A stretch of 64,000 nucleotides of DNA, from positions 434,001 through 498,000 of the forward strand of contig NZ_RXFS01000006.1 in assembly GCF_003952185.1 (NCBI RefSeq). Reading direction: 5' to 3'. Shown here in pieces: positions 44,143-53,558 of this stretch. The translations under genes were made by a program, and so were the position numbers. Numbering within the stretch: the stretch's first letter is position 1; the number at the start of each line of letters is the position of its first letter. The notes under the pieces are model-generated. The model ran no database searches, was not told where the DNA came from, and saw only the letters and a list, made by a program, of their open reading frames with translations. Source of the stretch: Variovorax sp. 679 (lineage in GTDB: Bacteria > Pseudomonadota > Gammaproteobacteria > Burkholderiales > Burkholderiaceae_C).

Positions 44143-44175
44143 ATGAAAACCGCGCCATCGAAAGGCCGGCCATGA
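44143..44175 (+). CDS. Possible 10-codon leader minicistron coupled to der
   Basis: An ATG at 44143 opens MKTAPSKGRP and then a TGA whose first two bases are shared with the der ATG (ATGA). Each start is preceded by a similar AAGGCC-type sequence (44131 and 44162 areas), as if a short stretch with a start site was duplicated. Expression is not proven; the ORF is too short to judge from composition. Confidence 0.3.
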   Translation: MKTAPSKGRP

Positions 44176-45515
44176 AGCCGGTCGTGGCCCTGGTCGGGCG
44201 GCCGAATGTCGGCAAGTCGACCCTCTTCAATCGCCTGACGCAGACGCGCGACGCCATCGTCGCCGACTTCGCCGGCCTCACGCGCGACCGCCACTACGGC
44301 AACGGCCGCCTGGGCAAGCGCGAATTCATCGTCATCGACACCGGCGGCTTCGAGCCCGACGCGGGCAGCGGCATCTACAAGGAGATGGCCAAGCAGACGC
44401 GGCAGGCCGTGGCCGAGGCCGACGTCGTGATCTTCGTGGTCGACGCGCGAGAGGGGCTCTCGGCACAAGACCATGACATCGCCAACGAGCTGCGCCGTAT
44501 CGGCAAGCCCTGTGTGCTGGTGGCCAACAAGGCCGAAGGCATGCACGACGGCACCAAGCTGGTGGACTTCTACGAGCTGGGCTTCGGCGAAGTACACGGC
44601 GTCTCTGCGGCGCACGGGCAGGGCATGCGCGGACTGGTCGAGCTGGCGCTGGCGCCGCTGAACCTGCCCGATGAAGATGAAGACGCCGAGGAAGACGACG
44701 TCAACAAGCCGATCAAGCTGGCTGTGGCCGGTCGGCCCAACGTGGGCAAATCCACGCTGATCAACACCTGGCTTGGCGAAGAACGCCTGGTGGCCTTCGA
44801 CATGCCCGGCACCACGCGTGACGCCATCTCGGTGCCCTTCGAGCGCAACGGGCAACGCTTCGAGCTGATCGATACGGCCGGCCTGCGCCGCAAGGGCAGG
44901 GTGTTCGAGGCGATCGAGAAGTTCTCGGTGGTCAAGACGCTGCAGGCCATCGAGTCGGCCAACGTCGTGCTGCTGCTGCTCGATGCCACGCAGGGCGTGA
45001 CCGATCAGGACGCGCACATCGCCGGCTACATCCTCGAAAGCGGCCGTGCGGTGGTGATCGCCATCAACAAGTGGGACGCGGTCGACAGCTACCAGCGAGA
45101 GCAGATCCAGCGGCAAATCGAGACCCGGCTGCCGTTCCTGAAATTCGCGGCGCTGCATTTCATCTCGGCCATCAAGCGGCAGGGCCTGGGGCCGGTGTGG
45201 CAGGCGATCGCGCAGGCCCACAAGTCGGCCACGCGCAAGATGTCGACGCCGGTGCTGACCCGGCTGCTGCTGGAGGCGGTGCAGTTCCAGGCGCCCAAGC
45301 GCGGCGGCATGTTCCGTCCCAAGCTGCGCTATGCGCATCAGGGGGGCATGAATCCACCGGTGATCGTGATTCACGGGAATTCGCTCGAGCATGTGACCGA
45401 TGCTTACAAGCGCTTTCTCGAGGGGCGCTTCCGCAAGGAGTTCGATCTTGTGGGTACCCCCTTGCGCATCGAGTTCAAGAGCTCCCACAATCCCTTCGTC
45501 GACAAGGACGACTGA
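44172..45515 (+). CDS. der: Ribosome-associated GTPase Der (EngA)
   Basis: Essential GTPase for 50S subunit maturation, 447 residues. Two G domains in tandem: GRPNVGKSTLFNRL (about residues 8-21) with its switch region FAGLTRDRHYG, and GRPNVGKSTLINTWL (about 187-201) with FDMPGTTRDAI. The C-terminal KH-like domain is at about 355-447. Normal length. A pyrimidine-rich 5' gap and a possible minicistron precede it. Confidence 0.97.
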   Translation: MKPVVALVGRPNVGKSTLFNRLTQTRDAIVADFAGLTRDRHYGNGRLGKREFIVIDTGGFEPDAGSGIYKEMAKQTRQAVAEADVVIFVVDAREGLSAQDHDIANELRRIGKPCVLVANKAEGMHDGTKLVDFYELGFGEVHGVSAAHGQGMRGLVELALAPLNLPDEDEDAEEDDVNKPIKLAVAGRPNVGKSTLINTWLGEERLVAFDMPGTTRDAISVPFERNGQRFELIDTAGLRRKGRVFEAIEKFSVVKTLQAIESANVVLLLLDATQGVTDQDAHIAGYILESGRAVVIAINKWDAVDSYQREQIQRQIETRLPFLKFAALHFISAIKRQGLGPVWQAIAQAHKSATRKMSTPVLTRLLLEAVQFQAPKRGGMFRPKLRYAHQGGMNPPVIVIHGNSLEHVTDAYKRFLEGRFRKEFDLVGTPLRIEFKSSHNPFVDKDD

Positions 45516-45680
45516 ACCGTATTGGCGGCGGATGGCCGCCGTTGAGTCCCGACTGGGGTTGAAGTTCCGGCTTTTGAGAGACGTTATTTTTCAAAGGCTT
45601 TTGGGCGCGTATGCTGCGGCGCGGAAACCCTGTGTTAAGGTCTTCTCCTCCAACAACTACTCTTGAACACGGAGAATATC

Positions 45681-45926
45681 GTGAGCAATAAAGGGCAACT
45701 TCTGCAAGACCCGTTCCTGAACACCTTGCGTCGCGAGCATGTGCCGGTTTCCATTTATTTGGTGAACGGCATCAAGCTGCAAGGCCAGATCGAGTCTTTT
45801 GACCAATACGTCGTGTTGCTTCGCAATACGGTGACGCAGATGGTCTACAAGCACGCCATTTCCACCATCGTGCCAGGCCGTGCCGTCAACTTCTCGGCTA
45901 CCGAGAACGACGACGCAGCAGCCTGA
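45681..45926 (+). CDS. hfq: RNA chaperone Hfq
   Basis: Sm-like hexameric RNA chaperone for sRNA-based regulation, 81 residues. Sm motifs: VPVSIYLVNGIKLQGQIESF (Sm1) and YKHAISTIVPGR (Sm2, with the Hfq signature YKHAIST). The start is a GTG at 45681 with a GGAG site at 45671-45674; the ORF upstream in frame opens with a TTG at 45663 and gives an unusual MNTENIV extension that I rejected because the GTG site gives the typical MSNKGQLLQDPFLN. A terminator follows before hflX. Confidence 0.96.
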   Translation: MSNKGQLLQDPFLNTLRREHVPVSIYLVNGIKLQGQIESFDQYVVLLRNTVTQMVYKHAISTIVPGRAVNFSATENDDAAA

Positions 45927-45934
45927 TCGCGCGG

Positions 45935-45964
45935 AGCGCGGCAGCCCCCGCTGCCGCGCTTTTT
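45935..45964 (+). terminator. Intrinsic terminator between hfq and hflX
   Basis: A perfect 11-base stem AGCGCGGCAGC / GCTGCCGCGCT with a CCCC loop, followed by TTTT. It lies 8 bases after the hfq stop and could reduce hflX transcription relative to hfq. The position overlaps the 5' region of hflX. Confidence 0.85.
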
Positions 45965-45982
45965 CCAAATTTCCGATCCCGT

Positions 45983-47152
<1,170 letters not shown>

Positions 47153-47190
47153 TTGGGCACAATCCCGCCACTGACAAGAGAACGAAGCGA

Positions 47191-48594
47191 ATGAATTCAA
47201 AGCCAGCGCGGAGAGGGTTTCTGGGCATGTTCAACCTGAACGACGGCCGATGGGGTCGCGGCGACGAGCCGTCCTCCAACGGCGACCGCCCGGCCGGCAA
47301 CCGCCCCCCTGATGCCAATCCCCCCGGCGCCCCGACGCCTCCGCCTTCGGGCAACAACAACGACAACCGCCCTCGCGGACAAGGTCCCAACCAGGGACCG
47401 CCCGACCTTGACGAACTCTGGCGCGACCTCAATCGCAAGCTCGGCGGTTTCTTCGGCGGCAAGGGCGGCGGCAACCGTCCCAACGGCGGCAGCAGCGGCG
47501 GTGGCGGCAACGGCTACAAGCCCGACATGAAGAACGCGGGCTTCGGCATCGGCCTCGTGGCCGCGGTGGCCGTCCTGATCTGGCTCGGCACCGGCTTCTT
47601 CATCGTGAACGAAGGCCAGCAGGCTGTCATCACCCAGTTCGGCAGCTACAAGAGCACCGTGGGTGCTGGTTTCAACTGGCGTCTGCCGTACCCCATCCAG
47701 CGCCATGAAGTGGTGGTGACCACCCAGATCCGCTCCGCCGACGTGGGCCGCGACGCCATCGTGCGTTCCACCGGCCTGCGCGAGTCGGCCATGCTGACTG
47801 AAGACGAGAACATCGTCGAGATCAAGTTCGCCGTGCAGTACCGTCTGAGCGACCCACGCGCCTGGCTCTACGAGAGCAAGGCGCCCGCCGACACCGTCGT
47901 GCAGGTGGCCGAGACCTCGGTGCGCGAGGTAGTGGGCAAGATGAAGATGGACGCCGCCCTCGCTGAAGAGCGCGATCAGATCGCACCACGCGTTCGTGCA
48001 TTGATGCAGACCATCCTCGACCGCTACAAGATCGGCGTCGAAGTCGTCGGCATCAACCTGCAGCAGGGTGGCGTGCGCCCACCCGAGCAGGTACAGGCCG
48101 CGTTCGACGACGTGCTCAAGGCAGGACAGGAACGCGAGCGCACCAAGAACGATGCCCAGGCCTATGCCAACAACGTGGTGCCGCTTGCCACCGGTACGGC
48201 CTCGCGCCTGAAGGAAGAGTCCGAGGCCTACAAGGCGCGGATCGTGGCGCAGGCCCAGGGTGATGCGGGCCGCTTCAGCGCGGTGCTGGCCGAGTACCAG
48301 AAGGCCCCGCAGGTGACGCGTGACCGCATGTACACCGACGCCATGCAGCAGATCTACGCCAGCACGACCAAGGTGCTGGTCGACAGCAAGCAGGGCTCGA
48401 ACCTGCTGTACCTGCCGCTCGACAAGCTGATGCAGCTCAGCGGCAGCGGCAACGCGTCGGCCACGCCGGTCGATGCGGCCAGCCCCAGCGTCGCCGGCAC
48501 CGCGCCGACACAGTCCTCGGTGATCCCGGTGGCCCCCGCCACGACCGACGTACGCGGCCGCGATGGCCGCTCGCGTGACCGCGACGTGCGTTGA
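47191..48594 (+). CDS. hflK: Membrane protease modulator HflK
   Basis: SPFH-domain inner-membrane protein that with HflC forms the cage around FtsH. 467 residues. A Gly/Asn/Pro-rich N-terminus (about 20-115), a membrane helix (about 122-140; FGIGLVAAVAVLIWLGTGFF), then the SPFH domain and coiled coil (about 140-395). The start at 47191 gives MNSKPARRGFLG; the in-frame ATG at 47227 (MFNLNDGRWGRGDE) is a serious alternative, since the family often opens with that phrase. hflC follows after 17 bp. Confidence 0.95.
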   Translation: MNSKPARRGFLGMFNLNDGRWGRGDEPSSNGDRPAGNRPPDANPPGAPTPPPSGNNNDNRPRGQGPNQGPPDLDELWRDLNRKLGGFFGGKGGGNRPNGGSSGGGGNGYKPDMKNAGFGIGLVAAVAVLIWLGTGFFIVNEGQQAVITQFGSYKSTVGAGFNWRLPYPIQRHEVVVTTQIRSADVGRDAIVRSTGLRESAMLTEDENIVEIKFAVQYRLSDPRAWLYESKAPADTVVQVAETSVREVVGKMKMDAALAEERDQIAPRVRALMQTILDRYKIGVEVVGINLQQGGVRPPEQVQAAFDDVLKAGQERERTKNDAQAYANNVVPLATGTASRLKEESEAYKARIVAQAQGDAGRFSAVLAEYQKAPQVTRDRMYTDAMQQIYASTTKVLVDSKQGSNLLYLPLDKLMQLSGSGNASATPVDAASPSVAGTAPTQSSVIPVAPATTDVRGRDGRSRDRDVR

Positions 48595-48611
48595 GAAAGG
48601 CCCAGAAGAAC

Positions 48612-49511
48612 ATGAACAGAATCGGATTCATCGCCACCTCGATCCTCGTGCTGCTCGTGCTGGCAAGCTCGACCCTCTTCGTGGTCGATCAGCGCCAGTT
48701 CGGCGTGGTCTACGCACTCGGCCAGATCAAGCAGGTCATTACCGAGCCCGGCCTGAACTTCAAGCTGCCGCCGCCGTTCCAGAACGTGTCGTACATCGAC
48801 AAGCGCCTGCTGACGCTGTCTAGCGTGGATACCGAGCCGATGCTCACCGCCGAGAAGCAGCGTGTGGTGATCGACTGGTACGTGCGCTGGCGCATCAGCG
48901 ACCCGCAGGCCTACATCCGCAACGTCGGCCTCGACGAGAACGCCGGCGCCCTGCAGCTGAACCGCGTGGTGCGCAATGCGTTCCAGGAAAACATCAACAA
49001 GCGTACGGTGCGCGACCTGATCTCGGTGCGCCGCGAGGCCCTGATGGCCGACGTGCAGCGCGAGGTGCTTTCGGTGGTCAAGGGCGCCAAGCCCTGGGGC
49101 GTGGATGTGGTCGACGTGCGCATCACCCGTGTCGACTATGTGGAGGCCATCACCGAGTCGGTCTATCGCCGCATGGAGGCGGAGCGCAAGCGCGTGGCCA
49201 ACGAGCTGCGTTCGACCGGTACGGCCGAAGGCGAGAAGATCCGCGCCGACGCCGACCGCCAGCGCGAAGTGATCGTGGCGAACGCCTACCGCGACGCCCA
49301 GAAGATCAAGGGCGAGGGCGATGCCCAGGCCGCGGCAACCTACAGCGAGGCCTTCGGCCGCGACCCGCAGTTCGCGCAGTTCTATCGCAGCCTCGAGGCT
49401 TACAAGCAGAGCTTCAACAAGAAGAGCGACGTGCTGGTGCTCGACCCGTCGTCGGACTTCTTCCGCGCCATGCAGGGTTCGGGCTCGACCACCAACGCAC
49501 CCCGTCGTTGA
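48612..49511 (+). CDS. hflC: Membrane protease modulator HflC
   Basis: SPFH-domain partner of HflK, 299 residues. N-terminal membrane helix (about 5-24; IGFIATSILVLLVLASSTLF), SPFH domain with FGVVYALGQIKQVITEPGLN and a coiled coil (about 190-250; SVYRRMEAERKRVANELRST). I chose the ATG at 48612 over the in-frame GTG/ATG-like start at 48591, which adds seven residues before the helix. Works with HflK and FtsH to degrade membrane proteins. Confidence 0.96.
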   Translation: MNRIGFIATSILVLLVLASSTLFVVDQRQFGVVYALGQIKQVITEPGLNFKLPPPFQNVSYIDKRLLTLSSVDTEPMLTAEKQRVVIDWYVRWRISDPQAYIRNVGLDENAGALQLNRVVRNAFQENINKRTVRDLISVRREALMADVQREVLSVVKGAKPWGVDVVDVRITRVDYVEAITESVYRRMEAERKRVANELRSTGTAEGEKIRADADRQREVIVANAYRDAQKIKGEGDAQAAATYSEAFGRDPQFAQFYRSLEAYKQSFNKKSDVLVLDPSSDFFRAMQGSGSTTNAPRR

Positions 49512-49551
49512 TTTCCGGCCACAGCCGCAGCAGAAGCAGCCTTCAGGAGCC

Positions 49552-49740
49552 GTGAGCGCCGACACTTTCTGGAGCGCACTGGCGCTCGTCCTAGTGATCG
49601 AGGGCATCCTGCCTTTCGTGTCGCCGGGTGGGTGGCGGCGGGGCTTCGGGCAACTCATGCAGCTGCGCGACGGCCAACTGCGCTTTTTCGGGCTCTGCAG
49701 CATCCTGCTCGGGGTGTTTCTGCTCTGGCTCCTGGGCTAG
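49552..49740 (+). CDS. DUF2065 small membrane protein (YjeT-like)
   Basis: A 62-residue protein with two hydrophobic helices (about 8-24 FWSALALVLVIEGILPFV and 43-61 FFGLCSILLGVFLLWLL) and the family signature ALVLVIEGILPF. It starts at GTG 49552 after a good AGGAG (49545-49549). E. coli yjeT lies in the same place, between hflC and purA. Function unknown. Confidence 0.88.
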   Translation: MSADTFWSALALVLVIEGILPFVSPGGWRRGFGQLMQLRDGQLRFFGLCSILLGVFLLWLLG

Positions 49741-49753
49741 GCTCGCCCGCCAA

Positions 49754-49794
49754 TTGACACCCGCGCGGGACCCCGGGCTCGGTCCCGGTAGAAT
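49754..49794 (+). promoter_or_regulatory. Possible hisZ promoter region with hairpin
   Basis: TTGACA (49754-49759) and TAGAAT (49789-49794) flank a 7-bp stem CGGGACC / GGTCCCG (49766-49772 / 49781-49787). The spacing between the hexamers is 29 bases, too long for an ordinary sigma-70 promoter. The hairpin may instead end the hfl transcript. Confidence 0.3.
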
Positions 49795-49821
49795 CCCGGT
49801 TTAACCACGCCCCCGATCCCC

Positions 49822-50982
49822 ATGTCCGCCTGGGTCCTCCCGGATCACATTGCCGATGTGCTGCCCTCCGAGGCGCGCCACATCGAAGAACTTCGACGCC
49901 AGCTGCTCGATACCGCCCGTGGCTACGGCTACGAGCTGGTGATGCCGCCGCTGCTCGAGCACCTCGAATCGCTGCTCTCGGGCACCGGCGAGGCGCTGGA
50001 TCTCCAAACCTTCAAGCTCGTCGACCAGCTCTCCGGTCGCAGCATGGGCCTTCGCGCCGACACCACTCCCCAGGTGGCGCGCATCGATGCCCACCTGCTG
50101 AACCGCGACGGCGTGGCTCGCCTGTGCTACTGCGGCCCGGTGCTCCACACCCGCCCGGACCGTCCGCACGCCACCCGCGAGCCCCTGCAGTTCGGCGCCG
50201 AGATCTACGGCCACGCAGGGCTCGAAGCCGACACCGAAACCCTGCTGCTGGCGCTCGACTGCCTCGACGCCGCCGGCCTGCGCGATGGCGTGATCGTCGA
50301 CCTGGCCGATGCCCGCATCGTGCGTGCCCTGTTCGCCGGCGTGCCGGTCGACGGCGCAACCCTGGCCCAGGTGCATGCAGCGCTGGCCGCCAAGGATGCG
50401 AGCGAGCTCGAATCGCTCACGAAGAATTTCCCCGTCGCCTCGCGCGACGGACTGCGCGCGCTGGTCCAGTTGTACGGCGACGAGGCGGTGCTCGACGAGG
50501 CTGCCAAGGCCCTGAAGGGCACGCCCGCCGTGGGCGCCGCGCTGGCTGACCTGAAGCTGCTCGCCGCCGGCCTGCAAGGCGTGGCCGGCCGCCAGATCAG
50601 CTTCGACCTGGCCGACCTGCGCGGCTATGCGTACTACAGCGGCATGCGCTTCGGCATCTACGTGCCCGGCGCGGCCGATTCGCTGGTGCGCGGCGGCCGC
50701 TACGACGAGGTGGGGGCGGTGTTCGGCCGCAACCGTCCGGCCGTCGGCTTCAGTCTCGACGTGCGCGAACTGGTCGGCGTGCTGCCGGCCCGCCCGCTGC
50801 GCGCTGCTATCCGCGCGCCCTGGAGCGACGCCGCCGGCCTGCGTCAGGCCATTGCCCAATTGCGCAAGTCCGGTGAAACGGTAGTCTGCGTGCTGCCGGG
50901 CCATGGCAGCGAAATCGATGAATTCCACTGCGACCGCGAGCTCGTCGAGCTGGCCGGCCAGTGGAGTGTCCGTGCGATCTGA
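49822..50982 (+). CDS. hisZ: ATP phosphoribosyltransferase regulatory subunit HisZ
   Basis: Paralogue of histidyl-tRNA synthetase that activates the short form of HisG in histidine biosynthesis. 386 residues with the class II catalytic fold (ADVLPSEARHIEELRRQLLD, GYGYELVMPPLLEHLESLLS, RADTTPQVARIDAHLL, GVARLCYCGPVLHTRP) but without the C-terminal anticodon-binding domain. It sits between the hfl genes and purA, which is usual in betaproteobacteria. The matching hisG is not in the window. Confidence 0.95.
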   Translation: MSAWVLPDHIADVLPSEARHIEELRRQLLDTARGYGYELVMPPLLEHLESLLSGTGEALDLQTFKLVDQLSGRSMGLRADTTPQVARIDAHLLNRDGVARLCYCGPVLHTRPDRPHATREPLQFGAEIYGHAGLEADTETLLLALDCLDAAGLRDGVIVDLADARIVRALFAGVPVDGATLAQVHAALAAKDASELESLTKNFPVASRDGLRALVQLYGDEAVLDEAAKALKGTPAVGAALADLKLLAAGLQGVAGRQISFDLADLRGYAYYSGMRFGIYVPGAADSLVRGGRYDEVGAVFGRNRPAVGFSLDVRELVGVLPARPLRAAIRAPWSDAAGLRQAIAQLRKSGETVVCVLPGHGSEIDEFHCDRELVELAGQWSVRAI

Positions 50983-51004
50983 TTTTTCAAGTAATGGAAC
51001 GAGC

Positions 51005-52336
51005 ATGAGCGTAACCACCGGAAGAAACGTGGTCGTCGTCGGCACCCAGTGGGGCGACGAAGGCAAAGGCAAGCTGGTCGACTGGCTGACGGAGAGCGCC
51101 CAGGGCGTGGTCCGCTTCCAGGGCGGCCACAACGCGGGCCACACGCTGGTCATCAACGGTGTGAAAACCGCGTTGCACCTGATCCCGAGCGGCATCATGC
51201 GGCCTGGCGTCAAGTGCTACATCGGCAACGGCGTGGTGCTGTCGGCCGCCAAGCTGTTCGAGGAAATCGAAGGGCTGGAGAAGGCCGGCGTCGAGGTGCG
51301 TTCGCGCCTGCGCATCAGCGAGGCCTGCCCGCTGATTTTGCCCTTCCACGCCGCGCTGGACATTGCGCGCGAGGCCTACCGCGAGAAGGGCGGCATCGAG
51401 AAGATCGGCACCACTGGCCGCGGCATCGGCCCGGCTTATGAAGACAAGATCGCCCGCCGCGCGCTGCGCGTGCAGGACCTGAAGCACCCCGAGCGCTTCG
51501 CGGCCAAGCTGCGCGTGCTGCTCGAACTGCACAACCACGTGCTGACCCAGGTGCTGGGCGCTCCGGCCATCGACTTCGACGAAGTCTTCAACGAAGCCAT
51601 GAAGCACGCCGAGCTGCTCAAGCCCATGATGGCCGACGTCTCGCGCGAGCTGAACGACGCGAACAAGAACGGCGCGAATCTGCTGTTCGAAGGCGCGCAG
51701 GGCACGCTGCTCGACGTCGACCACGGCACCTATCCGTACGTCACCTCCAGCAACTGCGTGGCCGGCAATGCCGCCGCGGGCTCGGGCGTGGGCCCGGGCA
51801 TGCTGCACTACATCCTGGGCATCACCAAGGCTTACTGCACGCGTGTGGGCGGCGGTCCGTTCCCCACCGAACTCGACTGGGCCACGCCCGGCACCCCCGG
51901 CTACCACATGAGCACCGTGGGCGCTGAAAAGGGCGTGACCACCGGCCGCAGCCGCCGTTGCGGCTGGTTCGATGCCGCGTTGCTCAAGCGTTCGGCGCAG
52001 GTCAACGGCCTGTCGGGCCTGTGCATCACCAAGCTCGACGTGCTGGACGGCCTCGAGAAGCTCGAGCTGTGCACCGGCTACGAACTCGATGGCGAGACCA
52101 CCGACATCCTGCCGATGGGCGCGGACGAGATCGAGCGCTGCACGCCGATCTACGAAACCCTCGAAGGCTGGAGCGAAAGCACCGTGGGCGTCACGCAGTA
52201 CGACAAGTTGCCGATCAACGCGCGCCTCTATCTGCAGCGCATCGAGCAGGTCACCGGCGTGCCGATCCACATGGTCTCGACCAGCCCCGACCGTGACCAT
52301 ACGATCATGATGCGCCACCCCTACCTGGCCGATTGA
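51005..52336 (+). CDS. purA: Adenylosuccinate synthetase
   Basis: GTP-dependent first enzyme of AMP synthesis from IMP, 443 residues. N-terminal P-loop VVVVGTQWGDEGKGKLVDWL, the IMP loop GGHNAGHTLV, TTGRGIGPAYEDK and the switch FEGAQGTLLDVDHGTYP are all there. The ATG at 51005 is preferred over an upstream start inside hisZ. 22 bp separate it from hisZ, so they are likely in one transcript. A large hairpin repeat follows its stop. Confidence 0.98.
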   Translation: MSVTTGRNVVVVGTQWGDEGKGKLVDWLTESAQGVVRFQGGHNAGHTLVINGVKTALHLIPSGIMRPGVKCYIGNGVVLSAAKLFEEIEGLEKAGVEVRSRLRISEACPLILPFHAALDIAREAYREKGGIEKIGTTGRGIGPAYEDKIARRALRVQDLKHPERFAAKLRVLLELHNHVLTQVLGAPAIDFDEVFNEAMKHAELLKPMMADVSRELNDANKNGANLLFEGAQGTLLDVDHGTYPYVTSSNCVAGNAAAGSGVGPGMLHYILGITKAYCTRVGGGPFPTELDWATPGTPGYHMSTVGAEKGVTTGRSRRCGWFDAALLKRSAQVNGLSGLCITKLDVLDGLEKLELCTGYELDGETTDILPMGADEIERCTPIYETLEGWSESTVGVTQYDKLPINARLYLQRIEQVTGVPIHMVSTSPDRDHTIMMRHPYLAD

Positions 52337-52342
52337 TCAGGC

Positions 52343-52435
52343 CACCCCCAGGCTTGCCCACTTCGTGTGGCCGCCAACCCCCTTGCAGGGGGCAACACCA
52401 GCGGCCCGGCAAAGCCGGTTCCGCGGTGTTCCCCC
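52343..52435. repeat. Intergenic hairpin repeat (copy C), between purA and the phosphoribosyltransferase gene
   Basis: Second full copy of the element seen at 24751-24842. The same blocks occur in the same order: CACCCCC, CACTTCGTGTGGCCGCC, CCCCCTTGCAGGGGG, GCGGCCCGGCAAAGCCGG, TTCCGCGG. It also begins within a few bases after a stop codon and lies between two co-directional genes. Confidence 0.8.
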
Positions 52436-52466
52436 AAAGAAGAGACATTGAAGGAAAACCCACGCT

Positions 52467-52991
52467 ATGTTGACTGAAGACGGCAAGCATCTCTACGTCA
52501 GCTACGACGAATACCACAACCTGATCGAGAAGCTCGCGATCAAGGTGCACCAGTCGGGCTGGCAGTTCGACACCATCCTGTGCCTGGCGCGCGGCGGCAT
52601 GCGCCCCGGCGACGTGCTCTCGCGCATCTTCGACAAGCCGCTGGCGATCATGTCGACCAGCTCCTACCGCGCCGATGCAGGCACGGTGCAGGGCCACCTC
52701 GACATCGCCCGCTACATCACGACGCCCAAGGGCGAGATCGCCGGCAAGGTGCTGCTGGTGGACGATCTGGCCGACTCCGGCCACACGCTGCATGCGGTGA
52801 TGGACATGCTGCGCAACAACTACCCGCCCATCACCGAACTGCGCAGTGCGGTGATCTGGACCAAGGCGCTGTCGACCTTCACGCCAGACTACCAGGTGGA
52901 ATTCCTGGCCACGAACCCGTGGATTCACCAGCCCTTCGAAGGCTACGACTCCATGGGCGCGGAGAAGCTGATCGAGAAGTGGTCGGTCTGA
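52467..52991 (+). CDS. Purine-type phosphoribosyltransferase
   Basis: A 174-residue type I phosphoribosyltransferase fold protein. The PRPP-binding loop is VLLVDDLADSGHTLHAV (about 93-109) and the preceding LCLARGGMRPGDVLSRI segment matches the hypoxanthine/xanthine-guanine phosphoribosyltransferase group. It follows purA by 130 bp, so a role in purine salvage is likely; substrate preference is not visible. AAGGAAAA site before the ATG. Confidence 0.88.
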   Translation: MLTEDGKHLYVSYDEYHNLIEKLAIKVHQSGWQFDTILCLARGGMRPGDVLSRIFDKPLAIMSTSSYRADAGTVQGHLDIARYITTPKGEIAGKVLLVDDLADSGHTLHAVMDMLRNNYPPITELRSAVIWTKALSTFTPDYQVEFLATNPWIHQPFEGYDSMGAEKLIEKWSV

Positions 52992-53012
52992 ACTGACCCC
53001 GCCGGCGCCGCC

Positions 53013-53462
53013 TTACCCGGCGTCGGTGAACATCGCGGTGTAGCGCCGCTGCATTTCCTCCGGCGTCAGCTTTTCGATGCTGTGCCCCACGTTCCAGCGA
53101 TGGCCGAAGGGGTCGTGAAAGACGCCGGAGCGTTCCCCATAGAACTGATCCTGCGGTGCCATGTCCAGCGTGGCGCCCGCCGCGACGGCGCGCGCCACCA
53201 CCGCGTCGGCATCGTCCACGTGCAGGTGCAGCGAGACGGACGTGTTGCCCAGCGTCTTCGCGCTGAGGATGCCGAACTCGGCGAATTCTTCCGAGATCAT
53301 CAGGATCGCGCCGTTGTGAAAGTCCAGCTCGGCGTGGCCGATGCGCCCGCTCGGTTCGGTCAGGCGGAAGATCTCCTTCACTTCGAAGACCTTGCAATAG
53401 AACTCGATGGCTGCCTTGGCGTCGTGGACGCAGAGGTACGGAAACAGTTCGTGGATGGCCAT
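53013..53462 (-). CDS. VOC-family (PhnB/glyoxalase-like) protein
   Basis: A 149-residue vicinal-oxygen-chelate fold protein. Two beta-alpha-beta-beta-beta modules: FPYLCVHDAKAAIEFYCKVF and SLHLHVDDADAVVARAVAAG, with DPFGHRWNVGHSIEKLTPEE typical of the PhnB-like / 'glyoxalase' subgroup. An upstream in-frame ATG (53531) adds a basic extension not seen in the family, so I took 53462. Function unknown. It lies downstream of an AraC-GFA gene pair on the same strand (96 bp gap). Confidence 0.88.
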   Translation of the reverse strand: MAIHELFPYLCVHDAKAAIEFYCKVFEVKEIFRLTEPSGRIGHAELDFHNGAILMISEEFAEFGILSAKTLGNTSVSLHLHVDDADAVVARAVAAGATLDMAPQDQFYGERSGVFHDPFGHRWNVGHSIEKLTPEEMQRRYTAMFTDAG

Positions 53463-53558
53463 GGCCTTGATGTCCCTTCGGGTTGAGATGGGCGCGATTC
53501 TGGCTTTCGCGGCGCTTCGGGTCTTGAACAAATTTGACCCTGCTGGCGTGCTGCCCGG

